Positions 43,538 through 52,992 are shown, counted from the stretch's first letter. The stretch: 64,000 bases of DNA from Noviherbaspirillum aerium (GCF_008929045.1 NZ_VFAH01000015.1:79165-143164); one strand, 5' to 3'. Numbers and translations: made by a program. The notes: generated by a model from the sequence alone, not told the origin.

Positions 43538-44626
43538 TCACTTGCCCGGCAGCTTGCCGGCCACGCCTTCGACGTAATAATCCATCTTGTTGAGCGCTTC
43601 GTCGCTCAGCGCGCCCTTTTCAAGGCGTACCTTGCCTTCGTTGTCCTTGACCGGGCCGTCGAACGGCGTCAGCTTGCCGGAAACGATCTCTTTTTCCTTG
43701 GCCGCAACGAGCTGCTTCACATCCTCGGGCACCGCGCTGCCGATGGCTTCCAGCTTGACCATGCCGTCCTTGATGCCGCCCCAGGTGCTGCTGGTCTTCC
43801 ACTTGCCGTCGATGACCTGCTGCGCGGCATTGGTGTAGTACTTGCCCCAGTGATGGGTCACCGCGCCGATCTGCGCCTTGGGACCGAATTTCTTCATGTC
43901 GGAGTGGTAAGCCACCGCATACTTGCCCTTCTCTTCCGCCGCCTGAACGATGGCGGTGGAGTCGGTATGGTGGGTCACCACGTCGGCATTCTGGCCCAGC
44001 AGCGTGATGGCGGCATCGCGTTCCTTGCCCGGGTCGAACCAGCTGTTGACCCAGACCACCCGCACTTCCGCTTTAGGATTCACACTGCGCATGCCGCGGG
44101 TGAAGGCATTGATGCCTTGCAGAACTTCGGGGATCGGGAAAGCGGCGACATAGCCGGCCACGTTCGACTTGGTCATCTTGCCCGCAAGAACGCCGGCGAG
44201 GTAGCGGCCTTCATAAAAGCGCGCGTTTGTCGTGGCGACGTTGGGCGCGGTCTTGTAACCGGTCAGGTGCACGAACTTGACGTCGGGATACTGCTTGGCA
44301 ACCTTGAGCGTCGGGTTCATGTAGCCGAACGACGTGGTGAAGATAAGCTTGCTGCCCTGCTGCGCGAGATCGCGGATGACACGTTCCGCATCGGCGCTTT
44401 CCGGCACGTTCTCGACGAACTTGGTCGTCACCTTGCCCCCCAGGCTTTTTTCCATTTCCTTGCGTGCGATGTCGTGCTGGGTAGTCCAGCCGGCCTCGCC
44501 GATCGGGCTGATATAGACGAAACCGACGTTCAGGGGCGCGGGATCGGCTGCAAACGAGGGGGCGGCTGCGAGTGCCGGCAGGACAGCGATGGCGGACAAG
44601 GCGCCCCGCATGAAGGTTTTCGACAT
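43538..44626 (-). CDS. BMP-family ABC substrate-binding protein (purine/nucleoside)
   Basis: A 362-residue periplasmic protein with signal peptide MSKTFMRGALSAIAVLPALA ending near SFAAD. The Bmp/Med domain shows NVGFVYISPIGEAGWTTQHD, KLIFTTSFGYMNPTLKVAKQ, and VTHHTDSTAIVQAAEEKG. Relatives bind nucleosides (PnrA, NupN) or, in proteobacteria, purine bases. GAGGAAAACC precedes the ATG. The permease and ATPase genes lie upstream on the same strand, but are separated by 628 bases with hairpins and an own promoter, so binding protein and transporter core can be expressed at different levels. Xanthine dehydrogenase and guanine deaminase next door make a purine ligand likely. Confidence 0.9.
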   Translation of the reverse strand: MSKTFMRGALSAIAVLPALAAAPSFAADPAPLNVGFVYISPIGEAGWTTQHDIARKEMEKSLGGKVTTKFVENVPESADAERVIRDLAQQGSKLIFTTSFGYMNPTLKVAKQYPDVKFVHLTGYKTAPNVATTNARFYEGRYLAGVLAGKMTKSNVAGYVAAFPIPEVLQGINAFTRGMRSVNPKAEVRVVWVNSWFDPGKERDAAITLLGQNADVVTHHTDSTAIVQAAEEKGKYAVAYHSDMKKFGPKAQIGAVTHHWGKYYTNAAQQVIDGKWKTSSTWGGIKDGMVKLEAIGSAVPEDVKQLVAAKEKEIVSGKLTPFDGPVKDNEGKVRLEKGALSDEALNKMDYYVEGVAGKLPGK

Positions 44627-45254
44627 GGTTTTCCTCTACATGTGACTCCCACTTGCTGTTGAATGGACGCCAAGCCACGCCGTGTGGGTAAAACAGCGGG
44701 ATTGTCAGGCCGCAGGAAGTCCCGCGCCAAAAGTCCGGTCTGATTCAGATGCCTGGGTATCGGAATCAATAATGCCAACTTCGAAAACAACTCGCTGCCG
44801 GTGTCGTGCACCGCATGCCAACATCGCATTTGCAGTACAAATGCTTGTTGAATTATGAACAGGTCAGCGGGGAGCATTATATGTATACGCGGATAGTATA
44901 CATACAGTTTTTCGTATTCCGTGATGCGGATGCGCGCAGGGCGACGCAGCTTCGCGCGGTTGACATCTCAATACCTGCGGCACCCGTTGCCGCGACATGA
45001 CATCACTGCTTGCACAGCATCGCGAACGGCGACATCGCCACTTGTACATTTCCAGTCCGCAGATACATTGCCACTGACGGCAGCCATCATGGAAGCATGG
45101 GCCATCCTTCAGATTGAGTCGGCACGACGCGAGGGCGCGACAAAACAACGTTACCCAACAATCATCACGACGCAGCCTGTCTGCCAGGCAAACATCCGGG
45201 CAGCAGGAATGACACGGCATTCCTGCTGCCTTGCAAAGGGGTATGCGCCCCTTT
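44627..45254 (-). other. 628-base gap between transporter core and binding protein
   Basis: It contains, in transcription order: two hairpins after the permease stop, a palindromic operator with promoter near 44880, and a leader of about 240 bases before the binding-protein ATG. A GCGGGA / TCCCGC stem is present in the leader. No gene is supported. The leader is long enough for a riboswitch, but I do not recognise one. Confidence 0.45.
44876..44904 (-). promoter_or_regulatory. promoter with perfect palindromic operator
   Basis: The inverted repeat TATGTATAC - 7 bases - GTATACATA (44880-44904) is perfect. On the minus strand a consensus TATAAT -10 (44881-44876) abuts it, so the palindrome fills the -10/-35 interval. 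A repressor bound here would block transcription of the binding-protein gene. TGTATAC-type half-sites occur for GntR-family regulators; no such regulator is in the window. Confidence 0.6.
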
Positions 45255-45256
45255 TT
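45199..45256 (-). terminator. two consecutive hairpins after the permease gene
   Basis: Hairpin 1 (45235-45256): AAAGGGG / CCCCTTT right at the stop codon. Hairpin 2 (45199-45230): a perfect 13-base-pair stem GGCAGCAGGAATG / CATTCCTGCTGCC with a 6-base loop. Neither has a long T-run on the minus strand; they may attenuate read-through or protect the 3' end. Confidence 0.55.
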
Positions 45257-46169
45257 ACCCCGGATTGAAATTCTTCCCGAGCGAAGCCGGCATGTTGAGC
45301 TTGATCCAGTTGGCATTGGTCGAGATCAGCACCAGCACCAGGATGGTGGCAAGATACGGCAGCATCGACAGCAGTTGCGAATCGATAGACACCCCCAGGC
45401 CCTGCGCATGGAAGGTCATGATGGTGACGCCGCCGAACAGGTAGGCGCCGATCAGCACGCGCGCCGGACGCCAGGTGGCAAAGGTGGTCAGCGCCAGCGC
45501 GATCCAGCCGCGCCCCGCCACCATGCCCTCCACCCACAGGGGCGTGTACACCAATGACAGGAAGGCCCCGGCCAGGCCGCAGCAGGCGCCGCCGAACAGC
45601 AGCGCGGCAAGCCGGATGCGGCGCACGTTGTAACCCAGCGCATGCGCCGAGGACGGCGACTCTCCGACGGCGCGCAGCACCAGTCCGGCGCGGGTGCGGT
45701 AGAGAAAGACCACGATCCCCGCGCACAGCAGCAGCGACAGATAGACCATCGGATGCTGGCGGAACAGCGCCGTGCCGACGAAGGGAATGTCGGACAGGAA
45801 GGGGATGGCGAATTTCGGGTTGTCCAGGCTCTTGCCGACATAGCTGATGCCGATATAGGCTGAAGCACCGCCGCCGAACAGCGACAGCGCCAGGCCGGTC
45901 GCATACTGGTTGGTGCCCAGCCAGACCGTCATCAGCGCGAAGAAACCCGCCAGCAGCATGCCGGCCGCCGCGCCGGCGACGAAGCCGAAGGCGACACTCT
46001 GCGTATCGACGGCGACCGCAAAGCCGATCACGGCGGCTACCAGCATCATGCCTTCGGCGCCGAGATTGACGACGCCGGATTTTTCATTGATCAGCAGTCC
46101 GAGGGCTGCCAGCATCAGCGGTGTGCCGGCGTTGATGGACGCGGCGATCAGTGGCGCATAGGCGTCCAT
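45255..46169 (-). CDS. ABC transporter permease (purine/nucleoside type), second permease
   Basis: A 304-residue membrane protein with eight or more helices. It matches the BPD_transp_2 permeases of the BMP importers (NupQ-like): INEKSGVVNLGAEGMMLVAAV near residue 28, TNQYATGLALSLFGGG, and LRAVGESPSSAHALGYNVRRIRLAAL, the coupling segment for the ATPase. It forms the membrane channel with the permease encoded just upstream. Its ATG (46169) shares bases with the stop of that gene (TAATG), so translation is coupled. Confidence 0.92.
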   Translation of the reverse strand: MDAYAPLIAASINAGTPLMLAALGLLINEKSGVVNLGAEGMMLVAAVIGFAVAVDTQSVAFGFVAGAAAGMLLAGFFALMTVWLGTNQYATGLALSLFGGGASAYIGISYVGKSLDNPKFAIPFLSDIPFVGTALFRQHPMVYLSLLLCAGIVVFLYRTRAGLVLRAVGESPSSAHALGYNVRRIRLAALLFGGACCGLAGAFLSLVYTPLWVEGMVAGRGWIALALTTFATWRPARVLIGAYLFGGVTIMTFHAQGLGVSIDSQLLSMLPYLATILVLVLISTNANWIKLNMPASLGKNFNPG

Positions 46170-47230
46170 TATTTCCTCCAGCTCAATTTATAGTGGATCA
46201 GCACGTCGCAGGCCAGCAGCGAGAACAGCAGGATGCCCTGGAACACGCCGGTGATCGCGTTGGGCATGCCCAGGCGCGACTGCGACAATTCGCCGCCGAT
46301 GTAGAACAGCGCCATGATGAAGCTCGAGAACACGACGCCGATCGGATGCAGCCGGCCGACATAGGCAACGATGATGGCGGCAAAGCCGTAGCCGGGCGAG
46401 ACCGTCGGCGTGAGCTGGCCGATCGGCCCGAGCACTTCGGCGGTGCCTGCCAGCCCGGCGAGGCCGCCGCAGACCAGCATCGACGTCCACAGTGCCTTGC
46501 GCGAGGAAAATCCCGCATACCGCGCCGCCGCCGGCGCCATGCCGCCGACCTGCAGCCGGTAGCCGGCGAAGCTGCGCGCCAGGAACAGCCAGCCCAGGAG
46601 CGATGCGGCCAGCGCCATCACGATGCCAAGGTGCAGCCGCGTGCCGTCGATGATGTTGGGCAGCAGGAAGCCGTCGGAGAGCATGCGCGACTGCGGGAAG
46701 TTGAAGCCTTCCGGATCGCGCAGGGCACCGTGCACCAGCATGCTGAGCAGCAGCTGCGCGACGTAGACCAGCATCAGCGAGACCAAGATCTCGTTGGCAT
46801 TGAACCGGTCGCGCAGGAAGGCGGTGATCGCCGCCCATGCCATGCCGCCCGCCGCGCCGGCCAGCATGATGATGGCGATCATCAGCGCGCCGCCGCCCTC
46901 GCCCTGGTCGAAGAAGAGACCGGCCGCGCCGCCGGCGATGGCGCCGACCACCAGCTGCCCTTCGGCGCCGATATTGAAGACATTGGCGCGGAAGCAGATC
47001 GCCAGCCCCACCGCCACCAGCAGCAGCGGCGTCACCTTGACGCCGACTTCGGCCCAGCCCTGCAGGTTCTTGATCGGCTCCAGGAAGAACACCGCCAAGC
47101 CGGTGACCGGATTCTTGCCGAGCGCAAGGAAGAGCACGATGCCGCACAGGACCGTCAGCAGCACCGCGAAGAGCGGCGACAGCCATGACATCAGCGACGA
47201 CGGGCTGGGCCGTTTTTCCAGCTTAAGCAT
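46169..47230 (-). CDS. ABC transporter permease (purine/nucleoside type), first permease
   Basis: A 353-residue permease of the NupP type: AICFRANVFNIGAEGQLVVGAIAGG is the conserved EAA-like cytoplasmic element, with NEILVSLMLVYVAQLLLSML and VSPGYGFAAIIVAYVGRLHP further on. It pairs with the second permease to form the channel. The ATG at 47230 overlaps the stop of the ATPase gene (ATGCTTAA), which fixes the start; an upstream in-frame ATG at 47263 lies inside the ATPase gene. Together with the ATPase it forms one operon transcribed leftward. Confidence 0.92.
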   Translation of the reverse strand: MLKLEKRPSPSSLMSWLSPLFAVLLTVLCGIVLFLALGKNPVTGLAVFFLEPIKNLQGWAEVGVKVTPLLLVAVGLAICFRANVFNIGAEGQLVVGAIAGGAAGLFFDQGEGGGALMIAIIMLAGAAGGMAWAAITAFLRDRFNANEILVSLMLVYVAQLLLSMLVHGALRDPEGFNFPQSRMLSDGFLLPNIIDGTRLHLGIVMALAASLLGWLFLARSFAGYRLQVGGMAPAAARYAGFSSRKALWTSMLVCGGLAGLAGTAEVLGPIGQLTPTVSPGYGFAAIIVAYVGRLHPIGVVFSSFIMALFYIGGELSQSRLGMPNAITGVFQGILLFSLLACDVLIHYKLSWRK

Positions 47231-48755
47231 TGGCCACCTCCTGCCTTGCAGGCGCCGCGGCATCCCACAGTCCGCTCATCCACTGGCCGATCAGGTCGAC
47301 CGTGGCATGGGTGGTTTTGATCGAGGGCGACATTTTTCCTTTCGCGATCACGACCAGGCGGTCGGAGATTTCAAACAGTTCATCCAGTTCTTCCGAGACC
47401 ACCAGCAGCGCGCAGCCGGCATCGCGCAAGGCGACCAGTTCGGCCCGGATCTGCGCCGCCGCGCCGACATCCACGCCCCAGGTGGGCTGGGCCACGATCA
47501 GCACCTTCGGATTGCGCATCACTTCGCGGCCGACGATGTATTTCTGCAGGTTGCCGCCGGAGAGGCTGCCGGCGGTCGCCTGCGGCCCGGGCGCCTTGAC
47601 CTTGAAGCGGCTGATGATGGAAGCGGCAAGGTCATGGAGCGCGCCGAAGCGGATCAGGCCGCGGCTGACGGTCGACGGGTTCTGGTGCGAGAGCAGGATG
47701 TTTTGTGCGAGCGAAAGGTCGGGCACCGCGCCGCGGCCGAGTCGCTCCTCCGGTACGAAGCCGAGGCCGCGCTGCCGGCGCCGTGCCGCGTTCATGCGGC
47801 CAACCGGCTCATCCTTGAGCAGGATCATGCCCGGCTGCGCGCGCGGGTCTTCGCCCGACAGGGCCGCCAGCAATTCCTGCTGGCCGTTGCCCGAAACGCC
47901 CGCGACGCCGACGATTTCTCCGGCATGCAGGTCGAGATTGATGCCGTCCAGTGTCGTTCCGAATGGATGGCTTTTGTCGAGGGAGAGATTGCGCAGGGAA
48001 AGCAGGCGTTCGCCGGGCAGGCGGTCGACCGTCCTGATCGCCGGCGGCTCGGCGCCGATCATCATGCGCGACAGGCTCGATGCGGTTTCCTGCCGGGGAT
48101 CGCAAATGCCGGTCACCTTGCCGGCTCGCATCACGGTGCACTTGTCGCACAGGGCGCGGATCTCGTCGAGCTTGTGGCTGATGTAGAGGATGCTGCAGCC
48201 TTCGGACGCCAGCTTGCGCAGCGTCTCGAATAGTCTTTCCACGGCCTGCGGCGTCAGCACCGAAGTCGGTTCGTCGAGGATCAGCAGCTGCGGCCTGGTG
48301 AGCAATGCGCGCACGATTTCCACTCGCTGGCATTCGCCAACCGACAGGGTATGGACATGGCGCTGCGGCTCCAGGTCGAGGCCGTACTGGCGCGCGGTGG
48401 ATTCGATGCGGCGGCTGAGTTCGTCGAGCTTCGTCCCCTTGGGCAGGCCGAGCGCGATGTTTTCCGTCACGGTCAGGGTATCGAACAGCGAGAAATGCTG
48501 GAACACCATGGCGATGCCCAGCTTGCGGGCCTCGGCCGGATTGGCGATATTGACCTCCTTGCCATTCCAGTAGACCTTGCCGGCATCGGGCTTGACCGAG
48601 CCATAAATGATTTTCATCAGGGTCGACTTGCCGGCGCCGTTCTCGCCGAGGATGGAATGGATTTCCCCCGGTAGAACGTTCAGATCGATGCCGTCATTCG
48701 CCACTACGGAGGGGTATCTCTTGGAGATCCCGCTTAGGGTTAGGCGCGTGTCCAT
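47223..48755 (-). CDS. ABC transporter ATP-binding protein with two NBDs (purine/nucleoside type)
   Basis: A 510-residue protein with two tandem nucleotide-binding domains. NBD1 is canonical: Walker A GENGAGKST at residues 37-45, Q-loop FQHFSLF, signature LSVGECQR, Walker B LLILDEPTS. NBD2 has a weakened Walker A (GVSGNGQQELL) and signature LSGGNLQK, as is usual for the NupO/RbsA-like group. It powers import of the ligand captured by the BMP binding protein. It leads the transporter operon. The divergent region upstream is shared with the NCS2 permease. Confidence 0.93.
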   Translation of the reverse strand: MDTRLTLSGISKRYPSVVANDGIDLNVLPGEIHSILGENGAGKSTLMKIIYGSVKPDAGKVYWNGKEVNIANPAEARKLGIAMVFQHFSLFDTLTVTENIALGLPKGTKLDELSRRIESTARQYGLDLEPQRHVHTLSVGECQRVEIVRALLTRPQLLILDEPTSVLTPQAVERLFETLRKLASEGCSILYISHKLDEIRALCDKCTVMRAGKVTGICDPRQETASSLSRMMIGAEPPAIRTVDRLPGERLLSLRNLSLDKSHPFGTTLDGINLDLHAGEIVGVAGVSGNGQQELLAALSGEDPRAQPGMILLKDEPVGRMNAARRRQRGLGFVPEERLGRGAVPDLSLAQNILLSHQNPSTVSRGLIRFGALHDLAASIISRFKVKAPGPQATAGSLSGGNLQKYIVGREVMRNPKVLIVAQPTWGVDVGAAAQIRAELVALRDAGCALLVVSEELDELFEISDRLVVIAKGKMSPSIKTTHATVDLIGQWMSGLWDAAAPARQEVANA

Positions 48756-49334
48756 GTCTCACTCATTATGCGAGCTGCTAAAAACCATCATGTTAGTAGC
48801 TCTCTTATCAATATTTTTATTCTTCACAAAAATTACAGGAAAAAAAGTTTGGTCAATATAGCGGTCCGTGTATGGCTGTTATAGAAACGGCGATATAGGC
48901 TGACGGAGTTTGTCTGTATTTCCCATGCTGGTGCGCGTTGGATTCCTCGCGCACCGCTGCGGCGCAGAAGTATAAAGCGATGTATGCACTCATGCTTGCA
49001 TGCACCGTTTTATCAAGCCAAGCATCCTGGGGATTGCCGTGAGCGGAGCCCGATCGCCGTATTTCGGCCGGCATGGGGGATCATATGTCCAATGCGATAT
49101 GCAAGATATCGGCCATGCGATATCCCGGACGCATCTTTCTATAGGACATTACTGCTCGCGCTGCAACCGCTTCATGAATGTCCATTTGCGCAAGGATATG
49201 ATCAGACGCAAGGCCGGCCGCAGGCCGGAATGAAATCCGTCCCGCCTAGACTGTCCGAAACATTGCAAACTGATTAATGGCGTTGCGCGAATGAATGACA
49301 ACAATGCAACAGCAATACCCACAGGAGAAGACAG
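48756..49334. other. 579-base divergent regulatory region
   Basis: It lies between the ABC operon and the NCS2 permease gene. It is AT-rich near 48780-48870, with likely promoters for both sides. It contains TATAGGCTGACGGA (48894-48907), repeated with one change upstream of xdhA. Several ATGTCC / GGACAT elements are scattered at 49084-49185. I see no gene and no RNA family that I recognise. Confidence 0.4.
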
Positions 49335-50636
49335 ATGAGTGTGATGGAGCGGTTCTTTAAGCTGAAGGAACAGGGAACGGACGTCAAGACGGAGCTGCTG
49401 GCCGGCCTGACCACCTTCCTCACGATGGCCTACATTATTTTCGTGAACCCTTCCATCCTCGGCGACGCCGGCATGCCCAAGGATGCGGTGTTTGTCGCCA
49501 CCTGCCTTGCGGCCGCGATCGGCACGCTGATCATGGGGCTGTACGCGAATTATCCGATCGCGCTGGCGCCCGGGATGGGCTTGAATGCCTATTTCGCCTA
49601 CAGCGTGGTCAAGGGCATGGGCTATACCTGGGAAGCCGCGCTCGGCGCGGTCTGCATTTCCGGCATCCTGTTCCTGATCATCAGCATCCTGCGCATCCGG
49701 GAAATGATCGTCAACGGCATTCCGCATTCGATCCGGACGGCGATCACCGCCGGCATCGGGCTGTTCCTCGCCATCATTTCGCTGAAGAACGCCGGCATCA
49801 TCGCCCCCCATCCGGCCACTTACATCACGCTCGGCAACCTGCATGCGCCGCCGCCGGTGATGGCCATCGTCGGCTTCTTCCTGATTGTCGCCCTCGACCG
49901 CATGAAGGTGCGCGGCGCCATCCTGATCGGCATCATCGCCGTGACCGTGCTCAGCTTCTTCTTCGGCGGGAACACCTTCGCTGGCATCGTCTCGGCGCCG
50001 CCGTCCATCGATCCGACCCTGTTCAAGCTCGACTTGTCGGCCGCGCTCTCCATCGGCATCCTCAACGTGGTGCTGGTGTTCTTCCTGGTGGAACTGTTCG
50101 ATGCCACCGGCACGCTGATGGGGGTCGCCAACCGCGCCGGCCTGCTCAAGGATGGCAAGATGGACCGCCTGAACAAGGCCTTGATGGCGGACAGCACCGC
50201 CATCGTCGGCGGCGCCTTTCTCGGCACGTCGAGCACCACCGCCTATATCGAAAGCGCTGCCGGCGTGCAGGCCGGCGGCCGCACCGGCTTAACCGCGGTG
50301 GCCGTGGCGGTCCTGTTTCTGGCCTGCCTGTTCATCGCACCGCTGGCAGGCGCGGTTCCCGCCTATGCGACCGCGCCGGCACTGTTCTATGTATCCTGCC
50401 TGATGCTGCGGGAACTGGCCGACATCGACTGGGACGACACCACGGAAAGCGTGCCCGCGGTCATCACCGCCCTGCTCATGCCCTTTACCTATTCGATCGC
50501 CAACGGGGTAGCCTTCGGGTTCATATCCTATGCCGGCCTGAAACTGTTCACCGGGCGCGGCAGACAGGTACCCGTCATCGTCTGGATCATCGCGGCGATC
50601 TTTATCTTCCGTTATGTCTATCTCGGTGCAGAATAA
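49335..50636 (+). CDS. NCS2-family purine permease (AzgA/GhxP-like)
   Basis: A 433-residue protein with about 12-14 helices. The family marks are FKLKEQGTDVKTELLAGLTT, FLTMAYIIFVNPSIL, NYPIALAPGMGLNAYFAYSV (substrate region), GTSSTTAYIESAAGVQAGGR and VPAYATAPALFYVSCLML. This is the AzgA subgroup, proton symporters for adenine, guanine and hypoxanthine. AGGAG precedes the ATG. With guanine deaminase and xanthine dehydrogenase on the same strand, it supplies purine bases from outside and complements the ABC importer. It is ended by a good terminator. Confidence 0.93.
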   Translation: MSVMERFFKLKEQGTDVKTELLAGLTTFLTMAYIIFVNPSILGDAGMPKDAVFVATCLAAAIGTLIMGLYANYPIALAPGMGLNAYFAYSVVKGMGYTWEAALGAVCISGILFLIISILRIREMIVNGIPHSIRTAITAGIGLFLAIISLKNAGIIAPHPATYITLGNLHAPPPVMAIVGFFLIVALDRMKVRGAILIGIIAVTVLSFFFGGNTFAGIVSAPPSIDPTLFKLDLSAALSIGILNVVLVFFLVELFDATGTLMGVANRAGLLKDGKMDRLNKALMADSTAIVGGAFLGTSSTTAYIESAAGVQAGGRTGLTAVAVAVLFLACLFIAPLAGAVPAYATAPALFYVSCLMLRELADIDWDDTTESVPAVITALLMPFTYSIANGVAFGFISYAGLKLFTGRGRQVPVIVWIIAAIFIFRYVYLGAE

Positions 50637-50659
50637 AAACGGCATACCCTGCCGCCTGC

Positions 50660-50690
50660 AAAAGCCGGCCACGTGCCGGCTTTTGTTTTT
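50660..50690 (+). terminator. rho-independent terminator
   Basis: The stem AAAAGCCGGC / GCCGGCTTTT with loop CACGT is followed by GTTTTT, 24 bases after the stop of the NCS2 permease gene. Confidence 0.9.
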
Positions 50691-50784
50691 CGGCATGGAG
50701 CTTGCATCCGGCATGGCCTCACATCCCGGGGCAGATGCCTGCAGGGAATGCATTTGTTCTTCAATGTTTTGCTAGGAGGTCAAC

Positions 50785-51069
50785 ATGGCTACGTTAACGC
50801 ATGGCGAAAGACGCCATATTCCCGATCGCCGCAATGGCGGTACGCACATACACGGTTCCAAGCGCATGAAGCCGATTGAATGGATTCCGATGCTGCTGCT
50901 GATCGTCGGCGGCATCAACTGGGGCCTGGTGGGCTTGTTCGATATCGACCTGGTGGCGATGATCTTCGGCCCGGGAAGCGGGATTTCCCGCGTGGTCTAT
51001 GCCCTTGTCGGTCTGTCGGCGCTCTATTCCCTGTATCTGAGCACGCGGATGTCGAGCAGTCACGGATAG
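50785..51069 (+). CDS. DUF378-domain small membrane protein
   Basis: A 94-residue protein with two membrane helices: IEWIPMLLLIVGGINWGLVG and SRVVYALVGLSALYSLYLS. This is the DUF378 signature (INWGLVG...L..D...). The N-terminal 28 residues are basic and polar (GERRHIPDRRNGG), longer than in most members. AGGAGGT precedes the ATG at 50785. The family has no known function. It lies alone between the purine permease and xdhA. Confidence 0.88.
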   Translation: MATLTHGERRHIPDRRNGGTHIHGSKRMKPIEWIPMLLLIVGGINWGLVGLFDIDLVAMIFGPGSGISRVVYALVGLSALYSLYLSTRMSSSHG

Positions 51070-51495
51070 CCGCAAGTGAGTAATCCATGCCGGAGCCGGC
51101 TTGCGTGCAGTGGGGCGCACCGGTTCCGGCTCTCTCCAGGTTCTCTTCTGCTCTTATTCCAACGCAACTCCGCCGCCCTTGGCGTGGCATACAGGCACGG
51201 CGCCCCCTCCACTTCCTTGACCCGCTGCCCTCTATACGCGCGCCGATATACCCGCTATGCGTCGCGCCGAATAATCGCCGGGTCGGGTTCTTGCATGATA
51301 AAAGCCGAAACATGCGCGCGCAGAGCGGGCAAAATTTGCCCATACGCTTGTAGTTGGCACAATCCGGCAGGGCAAGCTTGATCATATTGCAGGTTTCGGA
51401 TACTCAACATCAGCATCCCCTTATAGCCTGACGGACGACCGATGCTAACCTAGCGTTACAAAATCCTGCATTCAATACGCAAAGGCGGAGAGAGC
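51070..51495. other. upstream region of xdhA
   Basis: A GAGCCGG / CCGGCTC stem with a long loop (51094-51133) follows the DUF378 gene. Near the xdh operon is TATAGCCTGACGGA (51422-51435), a near copy of a motif found upstream of the ABC operon. No gene was found in this stretch. Confidence 0.35.
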
Positions 51496-52968
51496 ATGTC
51501 ACAACCCATACGTTTCTTTTATCGCGGTGAAGTCCAGACCATCTCGGATGTGCCGCCGACGCAGACCATCCTGCAGCATGTGCGCGAGCATCATCACTGC
51601 ACCGGCACCAAGGAAGGTTGCGCCGAGGGTGACTGCGGCGCGTGCACGGTCGTGATCGGCGAACTTAAGGGCGACCGCACGGTGGAACTCAAGTCCGTCA
51701 ATTCCTGCATCCAGTTCGTTCCGACACTCGATGGCAAGGCCCTGTTCACCGTGGAAGACGTGAAGCAGGCCGATGGCGAACTGCATCCGGTGCAGCAGGC
51801 CCTGGTGGAATGCCACGGCTCCCAGTGCGGCTTCTGCACGCCGGGCTTCGTGATGTCGCTTTGGGGTTTGTATCTCAAGCAGGAAGGCAAGTCGTGCGCG
51901 CCGCAGCGCAAGGAAATCGACGACACACTGTCCGGCAACCTGTGCCGCTGCACCGGTTACCGTCCGATCATCGACGCCGCCCAGCGCATGCTCGAACTCC
52001 CCAAGGTGCAGTTCGACCGCGAAGCGCTGGCCGCTTCGCTGGAGTCCATCCAGCGCAAGGACATGCTGACCTATACCTTCGACGGCCAGTCCTTCCATGT
52101 GCCGACCACGCTCGACCAGCTGCTTGCGATCCGCGCGGAAAAACCTTCGGCGACGATCCTGTCTGGCTCCACCGATGTCGGCCTGTGGGTAACCAAGCAG
52201 ATGCGCCATCTCGGCGACATCATCTACATCAACCAGGTTGCCGAACTGCAGACCCTGGCGGAGAAGGATGGGCAACTGGAAATCGGCGCGGCGGTCACGC
52301 TCAACGATGCCTACGCCGCGCTGGCAAGGCACTATCCGCAGGAGTTGTCCGAATTGTGGCAGCGCTTCGCCTCGCTGCCGATCCGCAATGCCGGCACGCT
52401 GGGAGGCAATGTCGCCAACGGTTCGCCCATCGGCGATTCGGCGCCATGGCTGATCGCCCTCGGGGCGCAGATCGTGTTGCGCGGCAAGGATGGCCAGCGC
52501 AGCATGCCGCTGGAAGCCTTCTATCTCGATTACCAAAAGAAAGACTTGCGTCCGGAGGAGATCGTGGAGGCGGTGCGGGTGCCGCTGCCGCAGGCCGATC
52601 GCCGCTTCCGCACCTACAAGCTTGCCAAGCGCTTCGACCAGGATATTTCCGCGGTATGCGCCGCCTTCTGCATCACCCTGGACGGCAGCATGGTGCGGGA
52701 AGCCCGCATTGCCTTCGGCGGCATGGCGGCGACCTCGCGCCGCGCACCCAGGGCCGAAGCCGCCCTCAACGGCCGCGAATGGAACGAAGCGGCGCTGGAG
52801 GAAGCGGTGGCCGCGCTCGCCCAGGATTACACGCCGCTGTCCGACATGCGCGCCAGCAGCGACTACCGGATGAAGGCTGCGCAGAACCTGCTGCGCCGCT
52901 TCTGGTTCGAGACCCGAACCGATGCGCCGCTGTCCGCCGGCGCCGTCAACGCATTTGCCTGCGCCTGA
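51496..52968 (+). CDS. xdhA: xanthine dehydrogenase small subunit (FeS/FAD)
   Basis: A 490-residue subunit. The plant-type [2Fe-2S] site is in CTGTKEGCAEGDCGACTVV with a further Cys in VNSCIQF. The second [2Fe-2S] site is in CGFCTPGF and LCRCTGYRP. The C-terminal half binds FAD (TILSGSTDVGLWV, ASLPIRNAGTLGGNVANGSP). It passes electrons from the molybdenum centre to NAD. GGAGAGAG precedes the ATG. The gene starts the xdhABC-guaD operon and matches the two-subunit XDH of Rhodobacter and Pseudomonas. Confidence 0.96.
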   Translation: MSQPIRFFYRGEVQTISDVPPTQTILQHVREHHHCTGTKEGCAEGDCGACTVVIGELKGDRTVELKSVNSCIQFVPTLDGKALFTVEDVKQADGELHPVQQALVECHGSQCGFCTPGFVMSLWGLYLKQEGKSCAPQRKEIDDTLSGNLCRCTGYRPIIDAAQRMLELPKVQFDREALAASLESIQRKDMLTYTFDGQSFHVPTTLDQLLAIRAEKPSATILSGSTDVGLWVTKQMRHLGDIIYINQVAELQTLAEKDGQLEIGAAVTLNDAYAALARHYPQELSELWQRFASLPIRNAGTLGGNVANGSPIGDSAPWLIALGAQIVLRGKDGQRSMPLEAFYLDYQKKDLRPEEIVEAVRVPLPQADRRFRTYKLAKRFDQDISAVCAAFCITLDGSMVREARIAFGGMAATSRRAPRAEAALNGREWNEAALEEAVAALAQDYTPLSDMRASSDYRMKAAQNLLRRFWFETRTDAPLSAGAVNAFACA

Positions 52969-52992
52969 ACCACGGGCGAAAGAGAGATCACG

